A stretch of 64,000 nucleotides of DNA from Enterococcus mundtii (lineage in GTDB: Bacteria; Bacillota; Bacilli; Lactobacillales; Enterococcaceae). The notes under the pieces are model-generated. The model was not told where the DNA came from, ran no database searches, and was given only the letters and a program-made list of their open reading frames with translations. Positions within the stretch are counted from its first letter, which is position 1. Every line of letters begins with the position of its first letter. Where the stretch lies: NCBI RefSeq assembly GCF_003957375.1, contig NZ_CP025473.1:62001-126000 (forward strand), in the 5' to 3' direction. A program made the position numbers and the translations under genes. Positions 8,918 to 19,738 of the stretch are shown one piece after another.

Positions 8918-9502
8918 TTAATTGAATAATTGCTGAAGCTCTTTTTCAGGTAAATTGATATATTTGTAGCAAGTGCCAACTGAAACGCCACATTTTGAAG
9001 AAATAAATTGGATCGTTTCTTTCTTTTCATAGTAGAGACGACGAATTTTTTTGATTGTTTTGGCATCGATTTTTGGTCGTCCGCCGATTTTTCCTTTTTT
9101 GCGTGCTTCATCTAATCCAATCAGCGTGCGTTCTTTGATCAATGCACACTCCATCTCAGCTAATCCTTCCATTAATTGGAAGTAGACCGTCCCCATAGGT
9201 TCGCGAGTATCGATTTTTTCTGTGATGCTGACTAGATGTAATCCACGGTCTTTAAATAATTTCGTGAATTCTGTTAGTTGTCTTGTCGATTTTCCTAGAT
9301 GATGAAGCTGGCAAATCACTAATGTATCGCCTTGCTCCATTTTTTCGATGACTTTTTCTAAACAAATGGCGTCAGATAAACTGTCTTTTTGACCATACGT
9401 TTCGTGAAAAATTTCGTGACAACCAAAATCAGAGAGTTTTTGCATTTGAGCCGTCAAATCGACATCATTGATAGTTGTACGTGCATAACCGATAATCTTC
9501 AT
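8918..9502 (-). CDS. Serine-recombinase (resolvase) family protein, probably catalytically inactive
   Basis: 194 residues: a resolvase/invertase catalytic-type domain (1 to about 140) followed by a helix-turn-helix tail (ETIQFISSKCGVSVGTCYKY, about 162-181). It aligns without gaps to gamma-delta resolvase numbering at the motifs. Arg8, Glu124 and Arg125 are kept (YAR at 6-8, KERT at 123-126), but the nucleophile Ser10 is Thr, Arg45 is Ala, and the DRLGR block is HHLGK (D67H, R68H, R71K). It should therefore be unable to cleave DNA in the normal way. No transposase, inverted repeats or res-like site were seen nearby, and codon use is like the neighbours. It may be a DNA-binding regulator derived from a recombinase; this is inference. 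The ATG follows AGAAAGGAATCACC. Confidence 0.85.
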   Translation of the reverse strand: MKIIGYARTTINDVDLTAQMQKLSDFGCHEIFHETYGQKDSLSDAICLEKVIEKMEQGDTLVICQLHHLGKSTRQLTEFTKLFKDRGLHLVSITEKIDTREPMGTVYFQLMEGLAEMECALIKERTLIGLDEARKKGKIGGRPKIDAKTIKKIRRLYYEKKETIQFISSKCGVSVGTCYKYINLPEKELQQLFN

Positions 9503-9613
9503 GGTGATTCCTTTCTAGCAAAGTTTTCTAAGTGTTTGAGACAAGTAAAAATGTAGCATAAAGTAACTGAAAAAGATAGTTTTTTTAGGCATTTTCAACG
9601 AATCTCTTTCGCA

Positions 9614-10297
9614 TTATTTTTGAAAGGGAGTATCGAGTACAGACACGCCATTTTCAGAGGCAATGACAACCTTTGAGACCATATTTAAAAACAAACCGTG
9701 TTCGACGACACCGACTAATTGGTCTAAATAAGTCGCTAATTTTTCGGGATCTTCAATTCGTTCTAAATGAAGGTCAATAATATAATGCCCACTATCTGTT
9801 ACGACGGTCTCTCCAGTTTCTGTTTGACGTAAGACAGGCTGATAGTTTTTTTCTTTAAAAAGACGCATCAGTTGTTGAGAACCATAAGGGATGACTTCGA
9901 CAGGGAGTGGAAAGCGCCCAAGTTGATCCACCATTTTTGATCCATCGACGATCCAGATCGTTTGTTTTGAATAAGATGCAACGATCTTTTCAAATAAAAG
10001 AGCAGCACCGCCACCTTTGATTCCCTGAAAATCGGCACTGATTTCATCGGCACCATCGATCGTCAAATCGACGACTGGGACTTCATCAATACTTTTCAAA
10101 GGGATACCTAAGCTTTCTGCTTGTGCTTTTGTACCGCTAGAAGTAGTGACACCAGTGATTTTCAATCCTTCTTCGCGCATGCGTCGGCCAATTTCTTCTA
10201 CCATATAATAGGCAGTAGAACCAGTTCCAAGTCCAACGATCATACCATCTTCAACAAATTCTGCAGCTTTAATGCCTACTAATTGCTTTAAGTTCAT
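9614..10297 (-). CDS. rpiA: Ribose-5-phosphate isomerase A
   Basis: Interconverts ribose 5-phosphate and ribulose 5-phosphate in the pentose phosphate pathway. 227 residues with [19 protein letters not shown] containing the active-site Asp pair, [10 protein letters not shown] and IVDGSKMV. The ATG follows GGAGGG. It lies upstream of the recombinase-like gene on the same strand with a 111-base gap and no obvious terminator between them, so the two may share a transcript. DeoB, on the other strand, delivers ribose 5-phosphate to this enzyme. Confidence 0.96.
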   Translation of the reverse strand: MNLKQLVGIKAAEFVEDGMIVGLGTGSTAYYMVEEIGRRMREEGLKITGVTTSSGTKAQAESLGIPLKSIDEVPVVDLTIDGADEISADFQGIKGGGAALLFEKIVASYSKQTIWIVDGSKMVDQLGRFPLPVEVIPYGSQQLMRLFKEKNYQPVLRQTETGETVVTDSGHYIIDLHLERIEDPEKLATYLDQLVGVVEHGLFLNMVSKVVIASENGVSVLDTPFQK

Positions 10298-10413
10298 TTC
10301 TATCCCTCCAGCATTTTTATAGCTCTTTAACTGCTATTTTAGCTTGATTTAATCGAAAAAGATAGAGAACATAACACAATTTTTATAGGATAGAAAAAAA
10401 TGTATATGTTTAG

Positions 10414-10442
10414 TTGACATTCTTTTTTATCCGTGATATTCT
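10414..10442 (+). promoter_or_regulatory. str operon promoter
   Basis: TTGACA, 17 bases, TATTCT, with TGA directly before the -10 (extended -10). This is a near-consensus sigma-A promoter. The start point is predicted near 10449, leaving an rpsL leader of about 155 bases. No other gene lies between it and rpsL. Confidence 0.85.
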
Positions 10443-10602
10443 AACCAAGGTGCTTTATCTACAGGTCTCTGTTAAGAGGCGTGCTGACTGTTTATCAAAG
10501 CATATTTGATAAAGATGCATACTGCATTTATTTTTTATCGCAAAAAAAGAACCACCTGGATGTGTGGAACTAGATGTGAATCGTGGGAAGGAGGAACTAG
10601 GA

Positions 10603-11016
10603 ATGCCTACAATTAACCAATTAGTACGTAAACCTCGTAAATCAAAGGTGGAAAAATCTAATTCACCTGCTTTGAACAAAGGATATAACAGCTTTAAGAA
10701 AACTCAAACAAACGTGAACTCTCCTCAAAAACGTGGGGTAGCTACACGTGTGGGAACAATGACACCTAAAAAACCGAACTCAGCTTTACGTAAATATGCT
10801 CGTGTTCGTTTGTCAAACTTAATTGAAGTTACTGCTTATATCCCAGGGATTGGTCACAATTTACAAGAGCATAGCGTGGTACTATTACGCGGTGGACGTG
10901 TAAAAGACTTACCAGGGGTACGTTATCATATCGTTCGTGGTGCACTAGATACTGCTGGTGTGAACGACCGTAAACAAAGCCGTTCTAAATACGGTACGAA
11001 AAGACCTAAAGCTTAA
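10603..11016 (+). CDS. rpsL: 30S ribosomal protein S12
   Basis: 137 residues. Part of the decoding centre of the 30S subunit and a control point for translational accuracy. It begins [15 protein letters not shown], with the conserved [11 protein letters not shown] and [12 protein letters not shown] loops. Both lysines where streptomycin-resistance changes usually occur are wild type. ATG 10603 follows GGAAGGAGGAACTAGGA; an in-frame start at 10564 would add 13 residues foreign to the family. First gene of the str operon. Confidence 0.98.
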   Translation: MPTINQLVRKPRKSKVEKSNSPALNKGYNSFKKTQTNVNSPQKRGVATRVGTMTPKKPNSALRKYARVRLSNLIEVTAYIPGIGHNLQEHSVVLLRGGRVKDLPGVRYHIVRGALDTAGVNDRKQSRSKYGTKRPKA

Positions 11017-11107
11017 TTTTAATTATTTACTACAAATGAAAATCGAACCTACAATATAATAGTCGTTCGATCAACTATGAAGAATATTTCGGAAGGAGGA
11101 GTTACGG

Positions 11108-11578
11108 ATGCCACGTAAAGGTCCTGTTGCAAAACGTGATGTTTTACCAGATCCTATTTATAACTCAAAATTAGTAACTCGCTTGATCAACCGTGTAATG
11201 GTTGACGGAAAACGCGGTGTTGCTGCTAATATTATCTATAATGCCTTTGATTTGATCAAAGAATCTACAGGTAACGATCCATTAGAAGTGTTTGAACAAG
11301 CAATGAACAATGTTATGCCTGTTCTTGAAGTTAAAGCACGTCGTGTTGGGGGTTCAAACTATCAAGTACCAGTTGAAGTTCGCCCTGAACGTCGTACGAC
11401 TTTAGCGCTACGTTGGGTAGTTAACTACGCTCGCTTGCGCGGAGAACACACAATGGAAGAACGCTTAGCAAAAGAAATCATGGACGCTGCAAACAACACT
11501 GGAGCTTCTGTTAAAAAACGCGAAGACACACACAAAATGGCAGACGCGAACCGCGCATTTGCTCATTATCGTTGGTAA
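11108..11578 (+). CDS. rpsG: 30S ribosomal protein S7
   Basis: 156 residues. Primary assembly protein of the 30S head that binds the 3' domain of 16S rRNA near the E site. It begins [16 protein letters not shown] and contains the conserved [12 protein letters not shown] and [15 protein letters not shown] follows GGAAGGAGGAG. In several bacteria S7 is the autogenous repressor of the str operon; the 91-base rpsL-rpsG gap could hold such a site, but no clear mimic was recognised. Confidence 0.98.
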   Translation: MPRKGPVAKRDVLPDPIYNSKLVTRLINRVMVDGKRGVAANIIYNAFDLIKESTGNDPLEVFEQAMNNVMPVLEVKARRVGGSNYQVPVEVRPERRTTLALRWVVNYARLRGEHTMEERLAKEIMDAANNTGASVKKREDTHKMADANRAFAHYRW

Positions 11579-11656
11579 GATCCTCTCTGTCTGTCGGCTA
11601 AACCCACAGCAGAAAGTCAATTTACAATCGATTTAAACAAAGAGAGGAGTAAGAAA

Positions 11657-13741
11657 ATGGCAAGAGAATTTTCGCTAGAAAAAACTCGTAATATTGGTAT
11701 CATGGCCCACGTTGATGCAGGTAAAACTACAACAACAGAGCGTATCTTGTACTATACTGGTAAAATCCATAAAATTGGTGAAACTCACGAAGGAGCTTCA
11801 CAGATGGACTGGATGGAACAAGAACAAGAACGTGGTATCACGATTACATCTGCTGCCACTACTGCGCAGTGGAAAGGTTACCGCGTAAATATCATCGATA
11901 CACCAGGACACGTAGACTTCACAATCGAAGTTCAACGTTCTCTACGTGTATTGGATGGTGCTGTAACTGTACTTGATGCACAATCAGGTGTTGAACCTCA
12001 AACTGAAACTGTTTGGCGTCAAGCAACTGAGTACCGAGTACCTCGTATCGTATTTTGTAACAAAATGGATAAAATCGGTGCAGACTTCTTATACTCAGTA
12101 AAATCATTGCACGATCGCCTACAAGCGAACGCACATCCAATCCAATTGCCAATCGGTTCTGAAGATAACTTCACAGGTATCATTGACTTGGTAACGATGA
12201 AAGCAGAGATCTATACAAACGATCTAGGCACAGACATCCAAGAAACTGAAATCCCTGAAGAATATGCAGAACAAGCGCAAGAATGGCGTGAAAAATTAGT
12301 CGAAGCTGTTGCTGAAACAGACGAAGAACTAATGATGAAATATCTTGAAGGTGAAGAAATCACTCAAGAAGAATTGATTGCCGGTATCCGCCGTGCAACA
12401 ATCAATGTTGAGTTCTTCCCTGTGTTAGCTGGTTCAGCATTCAAGAATAAAGGGGTCCAATTGATGTTGGATGCTGTTCTTGATTACTTGCCATCACCAC
12501 TAGATATTGAAGCAATCAAAGGTATTGACTCAAAAACAGACGAAGAAACAACTCGTCCTGCAGATGACGAAGCTCCTTTTGCTTCATTAGCATTTAAAGT
12601 AATGACTGACCCATTCGTAGGTCGTCTAACTTTCTTCCGTGTCTACTCTGGTGTCCTTGAAAGTGGTTCATATGTATTGAACGCATCAAAAGGCAAAAAA
12701 GAGCGTATCGGTCGTATCCTACAAATGCACGCAAACACACGTCAAGAAATCGACAAAGTATATTCAGGTGATATCGCCGCTGCTGTTGGATTGAAAGATA
12801 CAACAACAGGGGACACATTGTGTGCATTAGATGCACCAGTTATCCTTGAATCAATCGAATTCCCAGAACCAGTTATCCAAGTCGCTGTTGAGCCTAAATC
12901 AAAAGCTGACCAAGATAAAATGGGTGTTGCGTTGCAAAAACTTGCAGAAGAAGATCCTTCATTCCGAGTTGAAACAAACGTTGAAACAGGTGAAACAGTT
13001 ATCTCAGGTATGGGTGAGTTGCACTTGGACGTATTAGTAGACCGTATGAAACGCGAATTTAAAGTTGAAGCAAACGTTGGTGCGCCTCAAGTTTCTTACC
13101 GCGAAACATTCCGTGAAGCAACAAAAGCGGAAGGTAAATTCGTACGTCAGTCTGGTGGTAAAGGTCAATACGGTCACGTATGGGTTGAATTTACACCAAA
13201 CGAAGAAGGAAAAGGCTTCGAATTCGAAAACGCAATCGTTGGTGGTGTGGTTCCACGTGAATACATCCCAGCAGTTGAAAAAGGATTAGAAGAATCAATG
13301 AATAACGGTGTTCTTGCTGGATACCCATTAGTGGATATCAAAGCAAAACTTTACGATGGTTCATACCATGACGTCGATTCAAATGAAACAGCGTTCCGTG
13401 TTGCTGCATCAATGGCTCTAAGAGCTGCTGCAAAACACGCACGTCCTGTGATCCTTGAACCAATGATGAAAGTTACGATTACTGTACCAGAGGATTACTT
13501 AGGTGATATCATGGGACACGTAACAAGCCGACGCGGACGTGTTGAAGGAATGGAAGCACACGGTAACTCACAAATCGTTAATGCAATCGTTCCATTGGCA
13601 GAAATGTTCGGATACGCGACTACATTGCGTTCAGCAACTCAAGGTCGTGGTACATTCATGATGGTATTTGACCACTACGAAGACGTACCGAAATCTGTTC
13701 AAGAAGAAATCATTAAGAAAAACGGCGGAAAAGCTGAATAA
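11657..13741 (+). CDS. fusA: Elongation factor G
   Basis: Translocation GTPase, 694 residues, of usual length. The G domain has [16 protein letters not shown] (P-loop), the switch I region [20 protein letters not shown] and [10 protein letters not shown]. Domain II follows, and domains III-V end in [14 protein letters not shown] follows AGAGAGGAG. It sits between rpsG and tuf as in other Firmicutes. The commonest fusidic-acid-resistance changes cannot be judged without an alignment. Confidence 0.98.
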   Translation: MAREFSLEKTRNIGIMAHVDAGKTTTTERILYYTGKIHKIGETHEGASQMDWMEQEQERGITITSAATTAQWKGYRVNIIDTPGHVDFTIEVQRSLRVLDGAVTVLDAQSGVEPQTETVWRQATEYRVPRIVFCNKMDKIGADFLYSVKSLHDRLQANAHPIQLPIGSEDNFTGIIDLVTMKAEIYTNDLGTDIQETEIPEEYAEQAQEWREKLVEAVAETDEELMMKYLEGEEITQEELIAGIRRATINVEFFPVLAGSAFKNKGVQLMLDAVLDYLPSPLDIEAIKGIDSKTDEETTRPADDEAPFASLAFKVMTDPFVGRLTFFRVYSGVLESGSYVLNASKGKKERIGRILQMHANTRQEIDKVYSGDIAAAVGLKDTTTGDTLCALDAPVILESIEFPEPVIQVAVEPKSKADQDKMGVALQKLAEEDPSFRVETNVETGETVISGMGELHLDVLVDRMKREFKVEANVGAPQVSYRETFREATKAEGKFVRQSGGKGQYGHVWVEFTPNEEGKGFEFENAIVGGVVPREYIPAVEKGLEESMNNGVLAGYPLVDIKAKLYDGSYHDVDSNETAFRVAASMALRAAAKHARPVILEPMMKVTITVPEDYLGDIMGHVTSRRGRVEGMEAHGNSQIVNAIVPLAEMFGYATTLRSATQGRGTFMMVFDHYEDVPKSVQEEIIKKNGGKAE

Positions 13742-13913
13742 TTTCTTAAGGCAAGGTAGTCTCGTGAAGAGATTTATCTAGAGACTGTATTTTTTATGCA
13801 GTTTCGTGTAAAATAACTTTTGATGATACGGGCATGTGATCGGCAATTTTGTCTATCACATACCTATCAGACAAATAAAAATTAAACTGTAATTTTAGGG
13901 AGGATATTTTAAA

Positions 13914-15101
13914 ATGGCAAAAGAAAAATTTGACCGTTCGAAACCACACGTTAACATTGGTACTATCGGACACGTTGACCATGGTAAAACAACTTTAACA
14001 GCTGCAATCACAACTGTACTATCTAAGAAAAACGGCGGCCAAGCAATGGCTTACGATCAAATCGATGGTGCTCCTGAAGAACGCGAACGCGGAATCACTA
14101 TCTCAACAGCTCACGTTGAGTACGAAACTGACGCACGTCACTATGCTCACGTTGACTGCCCAGGACACGCGGACTACGTTAAAAACATGATCACTGGTGC
14201 TGCTCAAATGGACGGAGCAATCTTAGTTGTTTCTGCTGCTGACGGCCCTATGCCTCAAACTCGTGAACACATCCTATTATCTCGTCAAGTGGGTGTACCA
14301 TACATCGTTGTATTCTTGAACAAAGTAGATATGGTTGATGACGAAGAATTACTTGAATTAGTTGAAATGGAAGTTCGTGACCTATTAACAGAATACGAAT
14401 TCCCTGGTGACGATGTTCCTGTAATCGCTGGTTCAGCTTTAAGAGCTTTAGAAGGCGACGCTTCATACGAAGAAAAAATTCTTGAATTGATGGCTGCAGT
14501 TGACGAATATATCCCAACTCCAGAACGTGATAACGACAAACCATTCATGATGCCAGTTGAGGACGTATTCTCAATCACTGGTCGTGGTACTGTTGCTACA
14601 GGACGTGTTGAACGTGGACAAGTTCGTGTTGGTGACGTTGTCGATATCGTTGGTATCGCAGAAGAAACAGCTCAAACAACTGTAACTGGTGTTGAAATGT
14701 TCCGTAAATTATTAGACTACGCTGAAGCAGGCGATAACATTGGTGCGTTACTACGTGGTGTTTCACGTGAAGAAATCCAACGTGGACAAGTTTTAGCTAA
14801 ACCAGGTACAATCACACCTCATACAAAATTCTCTGCAGAAGTATACGTGTTGACTAAAGAAGAAGGTGGACGTCATACTCCATTCTTCACTAACTACCGT
14901 CCACAATTCTACTTCCGTACGACTGACGTAACTGGTGTTGTTGAATTACCAGAAGGAACTGAAATGGTTATGCCTGGCGACAACGTAACAATGGAAGTTG
15001 AATTAATCCACCCAATCGCTATCGAAAACGGTACTAAATTCTCAATCCGTGAAGGCGGACGTACAGTTGGTGCCGGTGTCGTTACAGAAATCAAAGCTTA
15101 A
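13914..15101 (+). CDS. tuf: Elongation factor Tu
   Basis: GTPase that brings aminoacyl-tRNA to the ribosome, 395 residues. Motifs: [46 protein letters not shown] and the C-terminal barrel ending [14 protein letters not shown] follows TAGGGAGGA. A 172-base gap after fusA holds a short hairpin (AGTCTC/GAGACT followed by GTATTTTTT, near 13758-13796), so partial attenuation or independent tuf transcription is possible. Faecium-group enterococci often carry a second, acquired tuf elsewhere; this is the str-operon copy. Confidence 0.98.
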   Translation: MAKEKFDRSKPHVNIGTIGHVDHGKTTLTAAITTVLSKKNGGQAMAYDQIDGAPEERERGITISTAHVEYETDARHYAHVDCPGHADYVKNMITGAAQMDGAILVVSAADGPMPQTREHILLSRQVGVPYIVVFLNKVDMVDDEELLELVEMEVRDLLTEYEFPGDDVPVIAGSALRALEGDASYEEKILELMAAVDEYIPTPERDNDKPFMMPVEDVFSITGRGTVATGRVERGQVRVGDVVDIVGIAEETAQTTVTGVEMFRKLLDYAEAGDNIGALLRGVSREEIQRGQVLAKPGTITPHTKFSAEVYVLTKEEGGRHTPFFTNYRPQFYFRTTDVTGVVELPEGTEMVMPGDNVTMEVELIHPIAIENGTKFSIREGGRTVGAGVVTEIKA

Positions 15102-15142
15102 TTCATTTTAAGCCTAACAAAGTAACATTTATTCGGACGTTG

Positions 15143-15186
15143 AAGTTCGAGGTGAGGATCTTGATCCTTTGCCTCGAACTTTTTTC
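15143..15186 (+). terminator. Terminator of the str operon
   Basis: AAGTTCGAGGTGAGGATC pairs with GATCCTTTGCCTCGAACTT (G-U pairs and one bulge), followed by a T run. A strong hairpin 40 bases after tuf. Confidence 0.9.
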
Positions 15187-15318
15187 ATTTCAGCAAACAA
15201 TTGATTAAGGAAGAGGCTATGAAAGAGAGGAATATCCAAAATATTCTTAATAGGTAGTGAATTGTTTTTTCTCTAAATAAGCGAATGGAGATCGCAAGGG
15301 GAAACAATAAATCCTTCT

Positions 15319-15347
15319 ATAAAAAAGAGAATGATTTCTCTTTTTTT
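15319..15347 (+). terminator. Short second hairpin with T run, upstream of the rpsJ promoter
   Basis: AAAAGAGA and TCTCTTTT flank a 6-base loop, with A-rich and T-rich extensions, and seven T follow. It could be a back-up str-operon terminator or, being symmetric, work in either direction. No gene lies between 15187 and the rpsJ leader. Confidence 0.5.
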
Positions 15348-15397
15348 AATTGAATGAAAATTTATGAAAATTAATTGGTTTTTACAGCAAAAAAACC

Positions 15398-15426
15398 TTG
15401 CGTTGTACATTTAGATATATTATAAT
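15398..15426 (+). promoter_or_regulatory. S10 operon promoter
   Basis: TTGCGT, 17 bases, TATAAT. The -10 is consensus and the -35 keeps TTG. The predicted start near 15433 leaves a leader of about 160 bases before rpsJ. Confidence 0.65.
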
Positions 15427-15432
15427 GACAAA

Positions 15433-15595
15433 GGTGCGTTTACCTTAGGTGAATGGCACAGACGAAATCAAAATGATTTTGTCGGCTAAGAAACGAGAGG
15501 TTGCGACACGCCCGGACGCTTTGCCACGAACGAGCGTGACGGAAATTTTCGTGGAGCTATGTCTACTTTTCAAAATAGGCGAAGGAGGGAACAAG
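15433..15595 (+). promoter_or_regulatory. Structured leader of the S10 operon
   Basis: Untranslated leader with at least two hairpins: GACGAAATCA/TGATTTTGTC at 15461-15483 and CCACGAA/TTCGTGG at 15524-15554, the second enclosing a GC-rich loop. Its base composition (CGACACGCCCGGACGC) is richer in GC than the flanking spacer, which suggests selection on structure. Autogenous control of S10 operons by a ribosomal protein is known in other bacteria; which protein acts here, if any, is not shown. Confidence 0.5.
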
Positions 15596-15904
15596 ATGGC
15601 AAAACAAAAAATTCGTATCCGTTTAAAAGCGTATGAACATCGTATTTTAGATCAATCAGCGGATAAAATCGTGGAAACTGCAAAAAGAACTGGAGCTGGC
15701 GTTTCTGGTCCAATTCCATTACCAACTGAACGCAGTCTTTACACAGTTATTCGTGCAACTCACAAATACAAAGATTCACGCGAACAATTCGAAATGCGTA
15801 CACACAAACGTCTTATCGACATTGTGAACCCAACACCAAAAACAGTTGATGCTTTAATGAAGCTTGACTTACCATCAGGTGTTAACATCGAAATCAAACT
15901 ATAA
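15596..15904 (+). CDS. rpsJ: 30S ribosomal protein S10
   Basis: 102 residues. Component of the 30S head; in E. coli it also acts in antitermination as NusE. It begins [15 protein letters not shown] and contains [19 protein letters not shown] 15596 follows GAAGGAGGGAACAAG; reading is open back to 15449, but that extension lies in the structured leader and does not belong to the family. First gene of the long S10-spc-alpha run. Confidence 0.98.
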   Translation: MAKQKIRIRLKAYEHRILDQSADKIVETAKRTGAGVSGPIPLPTERSLYTVIRATHKYKDSREQFEMRTHKRLIDIVNPTPKTVDALMKLDLPSGVNIEIKL

Positions 15905-15935
15905 AAACTAAACTAATAATAATGGAGGTGTACTC

Positions 15936-16565
15936 ATGACCAAAGGAATCTTAGGGAAAAAAGTGGGAATGACACAAATCTTCACTGAATCTGGCGAATT
16001 AATTCCAGTTACTGTTGTAGAAGCTACGCCAAACGTAGTACTACAAGTAAAAACAATGGAAACTGATGGCTACGAAGCTATTCAAGTTGGTTACCAAGAC
16101 AAACGTGAAGTTTTATCAAACAAACCTGCGAAAGGTCATGTTGCAAAAGCAAACACGGCTCCTAAGCGCTTCATTCGTGAATTCAAAAATGTTGAGCTGG
16201 GAGAATATGAAGTAGGAAAAGAAATTACAGTTGATGTTTTCCAAGCAGGAGACATTATTGATGTAACAGGTACTACGAAAGGTAAAGGATTCCAAGGGGT
16301 TATCAAACGTCACGGCCAAAGCCGCGGACCAATGGCTCACGGTTCTCGCTACCATCGTCGTCCTGGGTCAATGGGTCCAGTTGCACCTAACCGTGTATTC
16401 AAAAACAAACGTCTTGCTGGCCGTATGGGTGGCAACCGCGTAACTATCCAAAACTTGGAAGTTGTACGTGTAGATGCTGAAAGAAACGTAATCTTGATCA
16501 AAGGTAACGTTCCTGGAGCGAAAAAATCATTAATCACTATCAAATCAGCTGTGAAAGCTAAATAA
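15936..16565 (+). CDS. rplC: 50S ribosomal protein L3
   Basis: 209 residues. Primary 23S-binding assembly protein whose long loop reaches the peptidyl transferase centre. It begins [16 protein letters not shown] and contains the loop [22 protein letters not shown] follows ATGGAGGTG. Changes in this loop can affect oxazolidinone and pleuromutilin binding; nothing visibly abnormal is seen. Confidence 0.98.
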   Translation: MTKGILGKKVGMTQIFTESGELIPVTVVEATPNVVLQVKTMETDGYEAIQVGYQDKREVLSNKPAKGHVAKANTAPKRFIREFKNVELGEYEVGKEITVDVFQAGDIIDVTGTTKGKGFQGVIKRHGQSRGPMAHGSRYHRRPGSMGPVAPNRVFKNKRLAGRMGGNRVTIQNLEVVRVDAERNVILIKGNVPGAKKSLITIKSAVKAK

Positions 16566-16592
16566 TAGTAGGAAGAAAGGAGGAACTAAGGA

Positions 16593-17216
16593 ATGCCGAA
16601 TGTAGCATTATTCAAACAAGATGGAAGCCAAAACGGTGAAATCACTCTTAACGAAGAAATCTTCGGAATTGAACCAAATGAAAGTGTTGTTTACGACGCA
16701 ATCGTTATGCAACGCGCATCATTAAGACAAGGAACTCATGCGGTTAAAAACCGTAGCGCTGTTCGAGGCGGTGGCCGTAAACCATGGCGCCAAAAAGGAA
16801 CTGGTCGTGCTCGTCAAGGATCAATCCGTTCACCACAATGGCGTGGAGGTGGCGTAGTTTTCGGACCAACACCACGTTCTTACAGCTACAAACTTCCTAA
16901 AAAAGTTCGTCGTCTAGCAATGAAATCTGTATTGTCAGAAAAAGTTGCTGAAAACAACTTGGTAGCAATCGAAGGATTAAACTTTGATGCACCAAAAACA
17001 AAAGAATTCAAAGAAGTTCTTGCTAAATTATCTATTGACTCTAAAGTATTGGTTGTACTAGAACCTGGTAACGACTTTGCAGCTTTATCTGCACGTAACT
17101 TATCAAACGTTTCTGTAGTAACTTCTGATAACGTTAGCGTTCTAGATGTTGTATCAAATACAAAAGTTTTAGCAACACAAACTGCTCTTACTCAAATTGA
17201 GGAGGTGCTTGCATAA
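16593..17216 (+). CDS. rplD: 50S ribosomal protein L4
   Basis: 207 residues. Lines the exit tunnel and, in some bacteria, represses its own operon. It begins [17 protein letters not shown]. The extended loop reads [18 protein letters not shown] with no insertion or deletion at the macrolide-resistance region. ATG follows GAAAGGAGGAAC. The stop overlaps the rplW start by one base. Confidence 0.98.
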   Translation: MPNVALFKQDGSQNGEITLNEEIFGIEPNESVVYDAIVMQRASLRQGTHAVKNRSAVRGGGRKPWRQKGTGRARQGSIRSPQWRGGGVVFGPTPRSYSYKLPKKVRRLAMKSVLSEKVAENNLVAIEGLNFDAPKTKEFKEVLAKLSIDSKVLVVLEPGNDFAALSARNLSNVSVVTSDNVSVLDVVSNTKVLATQTALTQIEEVLA

Positions 17217-17506
17217 TGAACTTACTAGACGTAATCAAACGCCCAGTGATCACTGAGAAATCAATGCTTGCCATGGATGACAAGAAATATACTTTCGAAG
17301 TAGACACTCGCGCAAACAAAACTTTAGTAAAACAAGCGGTTGAAGCTGCTTTTGACGTAAAAGTCAAAAACGTGAACATCGTGAACGTACGTGCGAAATT
17401 CAAACGTATGGGCAAATATGCAGGATATACGAAAAAACGTCGCAAAGCGATCGTTACATTAACTGAAGATTCAAAAGAAATCCAATTATTCGACGCTGCT
17501 GAATAA
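17216..17506 (+). CDS. rplW: 50S ribosomal protein L23
   Basis: 96 residues. Exit-tunnel rim protein that docks trigger factor and SRP. It begins [16 protein letters not shown] and contains [23 protein letters not shown]. The ATG overlaps the rplD stop (TAATG), and GAGGTGC inside the end of rplD serves as its ribosome-binding site. Confidence 0.97.
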   Translation: MNLLDVIKRPVITEKSMLAMDDKKYTFEVDTRANKTLVKQAVEAAFDVKVKNVNIVNVRAKFKRMGKYAGYTKKRRKAIVTLTEDSKEIQLFDAAE

Positions 17507-17544
17507 GCACTGTTCGTTAACTGATTAAATTAGGAGGGGAAAAC

Positions 17545-18375
17545 GTGGCGATTAAAAAGTACAAACCTACCACAAATGGCCGTCGTAACATGACAGGTTC
17601 TGATTTTGCTGAAATCACAACATCAACACCTGAAAAAACATTGTTACAACCATTGAAAAACCATGCTGGACGTAATAACAACGGCCGCATCACTGTACGT
17701 CATCAAGGTGGCGGACACAAACGCCAATACCGCGTGATCGATTTCAAACGTAACAAAGACAACGTTGTTGCTACTGTTCAAACGATCGAATATGATCCGA
17801 ACCGTTCAGCTAACATCGCGTTAGTACATTATGAAGATGGAGTGAAAGCTTACATCTTAGCACCAAAAGGACTACAAGTTGGAATGAAACTTGTTTCAGG
17901 TCCAGAAGCAGATATCAAAGTCGGAAATGCTCTTCCTTTAGAAAACATTCCAGTTGGTACTGTGATCCACAATATTGAAATGAAACCTGGAAAAGGTGGA
18001 CAATTGATCCGTTCTGCTGGTACAAGTGCTCAAGTACTTGGTAAAGAAGGCAAATACGTATTGATCCGCTTGAACTCTGGTGAAGTTCGCATGATCTTAG
18101 CTGCATGCCGTGCAACAATCGGTTCTGTAGGTAACGAACAACACGAACTTATCAATATTGGTAAAGCTGGCCGCTCTCGTTGGATGCGTAAACGCCCAAC
18201 TGTACGTGGTAGCGTAATGAACCCTAACGATCACCCACACGGTGGTGGTGAAGGTAAAGCTCCAATCGGACGTAAAGCTCCAGTTTCTCCTTGGGGTCAA
18301 CCAGCGCTTGGTTACAAAACTCGTAACAAGAAAGCTAAATCAGACAAACTTATCGTTCGTCGTAAAAATAAATAA
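17545..18375 (+). CDS. rplB: 50S ribosomal protein L2
   Basis: 276 residues. Core protein near the peptidyl transferase centre. It begins [17 protein letters not shown] (GTG start after TAGGAGGGGAAAAC) and has the conserved [14 protein letters not shown] loop with the functionally important His, ending [12 protein letters not shown]. Confidence 0.98.
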   Translation: MAIKKYKPTTNGRRNMTGSDFAEITTSTPEKTLLQPLKNHAGRNNNGRITVRHQGGGHKRQYRVIDFKRNKDNVVATVQTIEYDPNRSANIALVHYEDGVKAYILAPKGLQVGMKLVSGPEADIKVGNALPLENIPVGTVIHNIEMKPGKGGQLIRSAGTSAQVLGKEGKYVLIRLNSGEVRMILAACRATIGSVGNEQHELINIGKAGRSRWMRKRPTVRGSVMNPNDHPHGGGEGKAPIGRKAPVSPWGQPALGYKTRNKKAKSDKLIVRRKNK

Positions 18376-18417
18376 TTACTTTGACCATGTGTCGCACATT
18401 TTGAGAGGAGGTTCACC

Positions 18418-18696
18418 ATGGGTCGTAGTTTAAAGAAAGGACCTTTCGTTGATGAGCATTTAATGAAAAAAGTTACAGCTCAAGCTAAGGTCGGTAAGAA
18501 AAAAGTAATCAAAACTTGGTCTCGTCGTTCGACAATTTTCCCAAGTTTTGTTGGATATACCATCGCAGTATATGATGGACGTAAACACGTACCAGTTTAC
18601 ATCCAAGAAGATATGGTAGGACACAAATTAGGCGAATTCGCACCAACTAGAACTTATCGTGGGCATGTCGCTGACGATAAGAAAACGAAACGCTAA
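18418..18696 (+). CDS. rpsS: 30S ribosomal protein S19
   Basis: 92 residues. 30S head protein contacting S13. It begins [15 protein letters not shown] and contains [25 protein letters not shown] follows GAGAGGAGGTTC. Confidence 0.98.
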   Translation: MGRSLKKGPFVDEHLMKKVTAQAKVGKKKVIKTWSRRSTIFPSFVGYTIAVYDGRKHVPVYIQEDMVGHKLGEFAPTRTYRGHVADDKKTKR

Positions 18697-18718
18697 TTCG
18701 AGGGGAGGATAAAAGCAA

Positions 18719-19066
18719 ATGGCAGAACAAATCACATCAGCTAAAGCAACTGCAAAAACAGTTCGCACTTCACCTCGTAAAGCGCGTCTAGTAATTGACC
18801 TTATCAGAGGTAAGAGTGTTGCGGATGCAATTTCAATCTTGAAATTCACACCAAACAAATCTGCTGGGATCATCGAGAAAGTATTGATGTCAGCAATTGC
18901 AAATGCAGAAAATAACTTTGACTTAGATGTTGAGAACTTGGTAGTATCTGAAGCATTTGTTAACGAAGGACCAACAATGAAACGTTTCCGTCCTCGTGCA
19001 AAAGGTTCAGCTTCACCAATCAACAAACGTACAAGTCATATCACGGTAGTCGTATCAGAAAAATAA
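18719..19066 (+). CDS. rplV: 50S ribosomal protein L22
   Basis: 115 residues. Its long beta hairpin ([16 protein letters not shown]) lines the exit tunnel opposite L4, without visible indels at the macrolide region. ATG follows GAGGGGAGGATAA. Confidence 0.98.
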   Translation: MAEQITSAKATAKTVRTSPRKARLVIDLIRGKSVADAISILKFTPNKSAGIIEKVLMSAIANAENNFDLDVENLVVSEAFVNEGPTMKRFRPRAKGSASPINKRTSHITVVVSEK

Positions 19067-19079
19067 GGAGGGATAATCT

Positions 19080-19736
19080 GTGGGTCAAAAAGTACATCCA
19101 ATTGGAATGCGTGTAGGCATCATCCGCGACTGGGATGCAAAATGGTTTGCTGAAAAAGAGTATGCAGAGTTCTTACACGAAGATTTAAGAATCCGTAAAT
19201 TTATTTCAACTAGACTTGCTGATGCTGCTGTATCAACAATTGAAATCGAACGCGCAACTGGCCGCGTAAACATTTCAATCCACACAGCTAAACCAGGTAT
19301 GGTTATTGGTAAAGGCGGATCTGAAGTCGAAAACCTAAGAAAAGAATTAAACAAATTAACTGGTAAAAGAATCCATATCAACATCGTGGAAATCAAAAAA
19401 CCAGATTTAGATGCTAAATTAGTAGGTGAAGGAATTGCACGTCAATTAGAAAACCGTGTTGCATTCCGTCGCGCTCAAAAACAAGCCATCCAACGTTCAA
19501 TGCGTTCTGGCGCTAAAGGGATCAAAACTCAAGTATCTGGACGTCTAAACGGAGCGGATATCGCTCGTTCAGAAGGATACTCAGAAGGAACAGTTCCTCT
19601 TCACACTTTGCGTGCGGATATTGATTACGCATGGGAAGAAGCAGATACAACATACGGAAAACTAGGAGTTAAAGTGTGGATCTATCGTGGAGAAATTCTT
19701 CCAACTAAAAAAAACACTGAGAAAGGAGGGAAATAA
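19080..19736 (+). CDS. rpsC: 30S ribosomal protein S3
   Basis: 218 residues. mRNA-entry protein with an N-terminal KH domain ([18 protein letters not shown]) and a C-terminal S3 domain. It begins [18 protein letters not shown] from a GTG codon after AAGGAGGGATAA, 13 bases beyond rplV. Confidence 0.98.
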   Translation: MGQKVHPIGMRVGIIRDWDAKWFAEKEYAEFLHEDLRIRKFISTRLADAAVSTIEIERATGRVNISIHTAKPGMVIGKGGSEVENLRKELNKLTGKRIHINIVEIKKPDLDAKLVGEGIARQLENRVAFRRAQKQAIQRSMRSGAKGIKTQVSGRLNGADIARSEGYSEGTVPLHTLRADIDYAWEEADTTYGKLGVKVWIYRGEILPTKKNTEKGGK

Positions 19737-19738
19737 AC

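Noticed and set aside
8900-9600. A transposon or integron around the recombinase-like gene
   Set aside because: No terminal repeats, target duplications, transposase or change in base composition were seen.
10603-11016. Possible streptomycin-resistance allele of rpsL
   Set aside because: Both key lysine loops (TPKKPNSA and GRVKDLPG) are wild type.
13758-13796. Terminator between fusA and tuf
   Set aside because: Only six base pairs with a long loop; too weak to call, though partial attenuation is possible.
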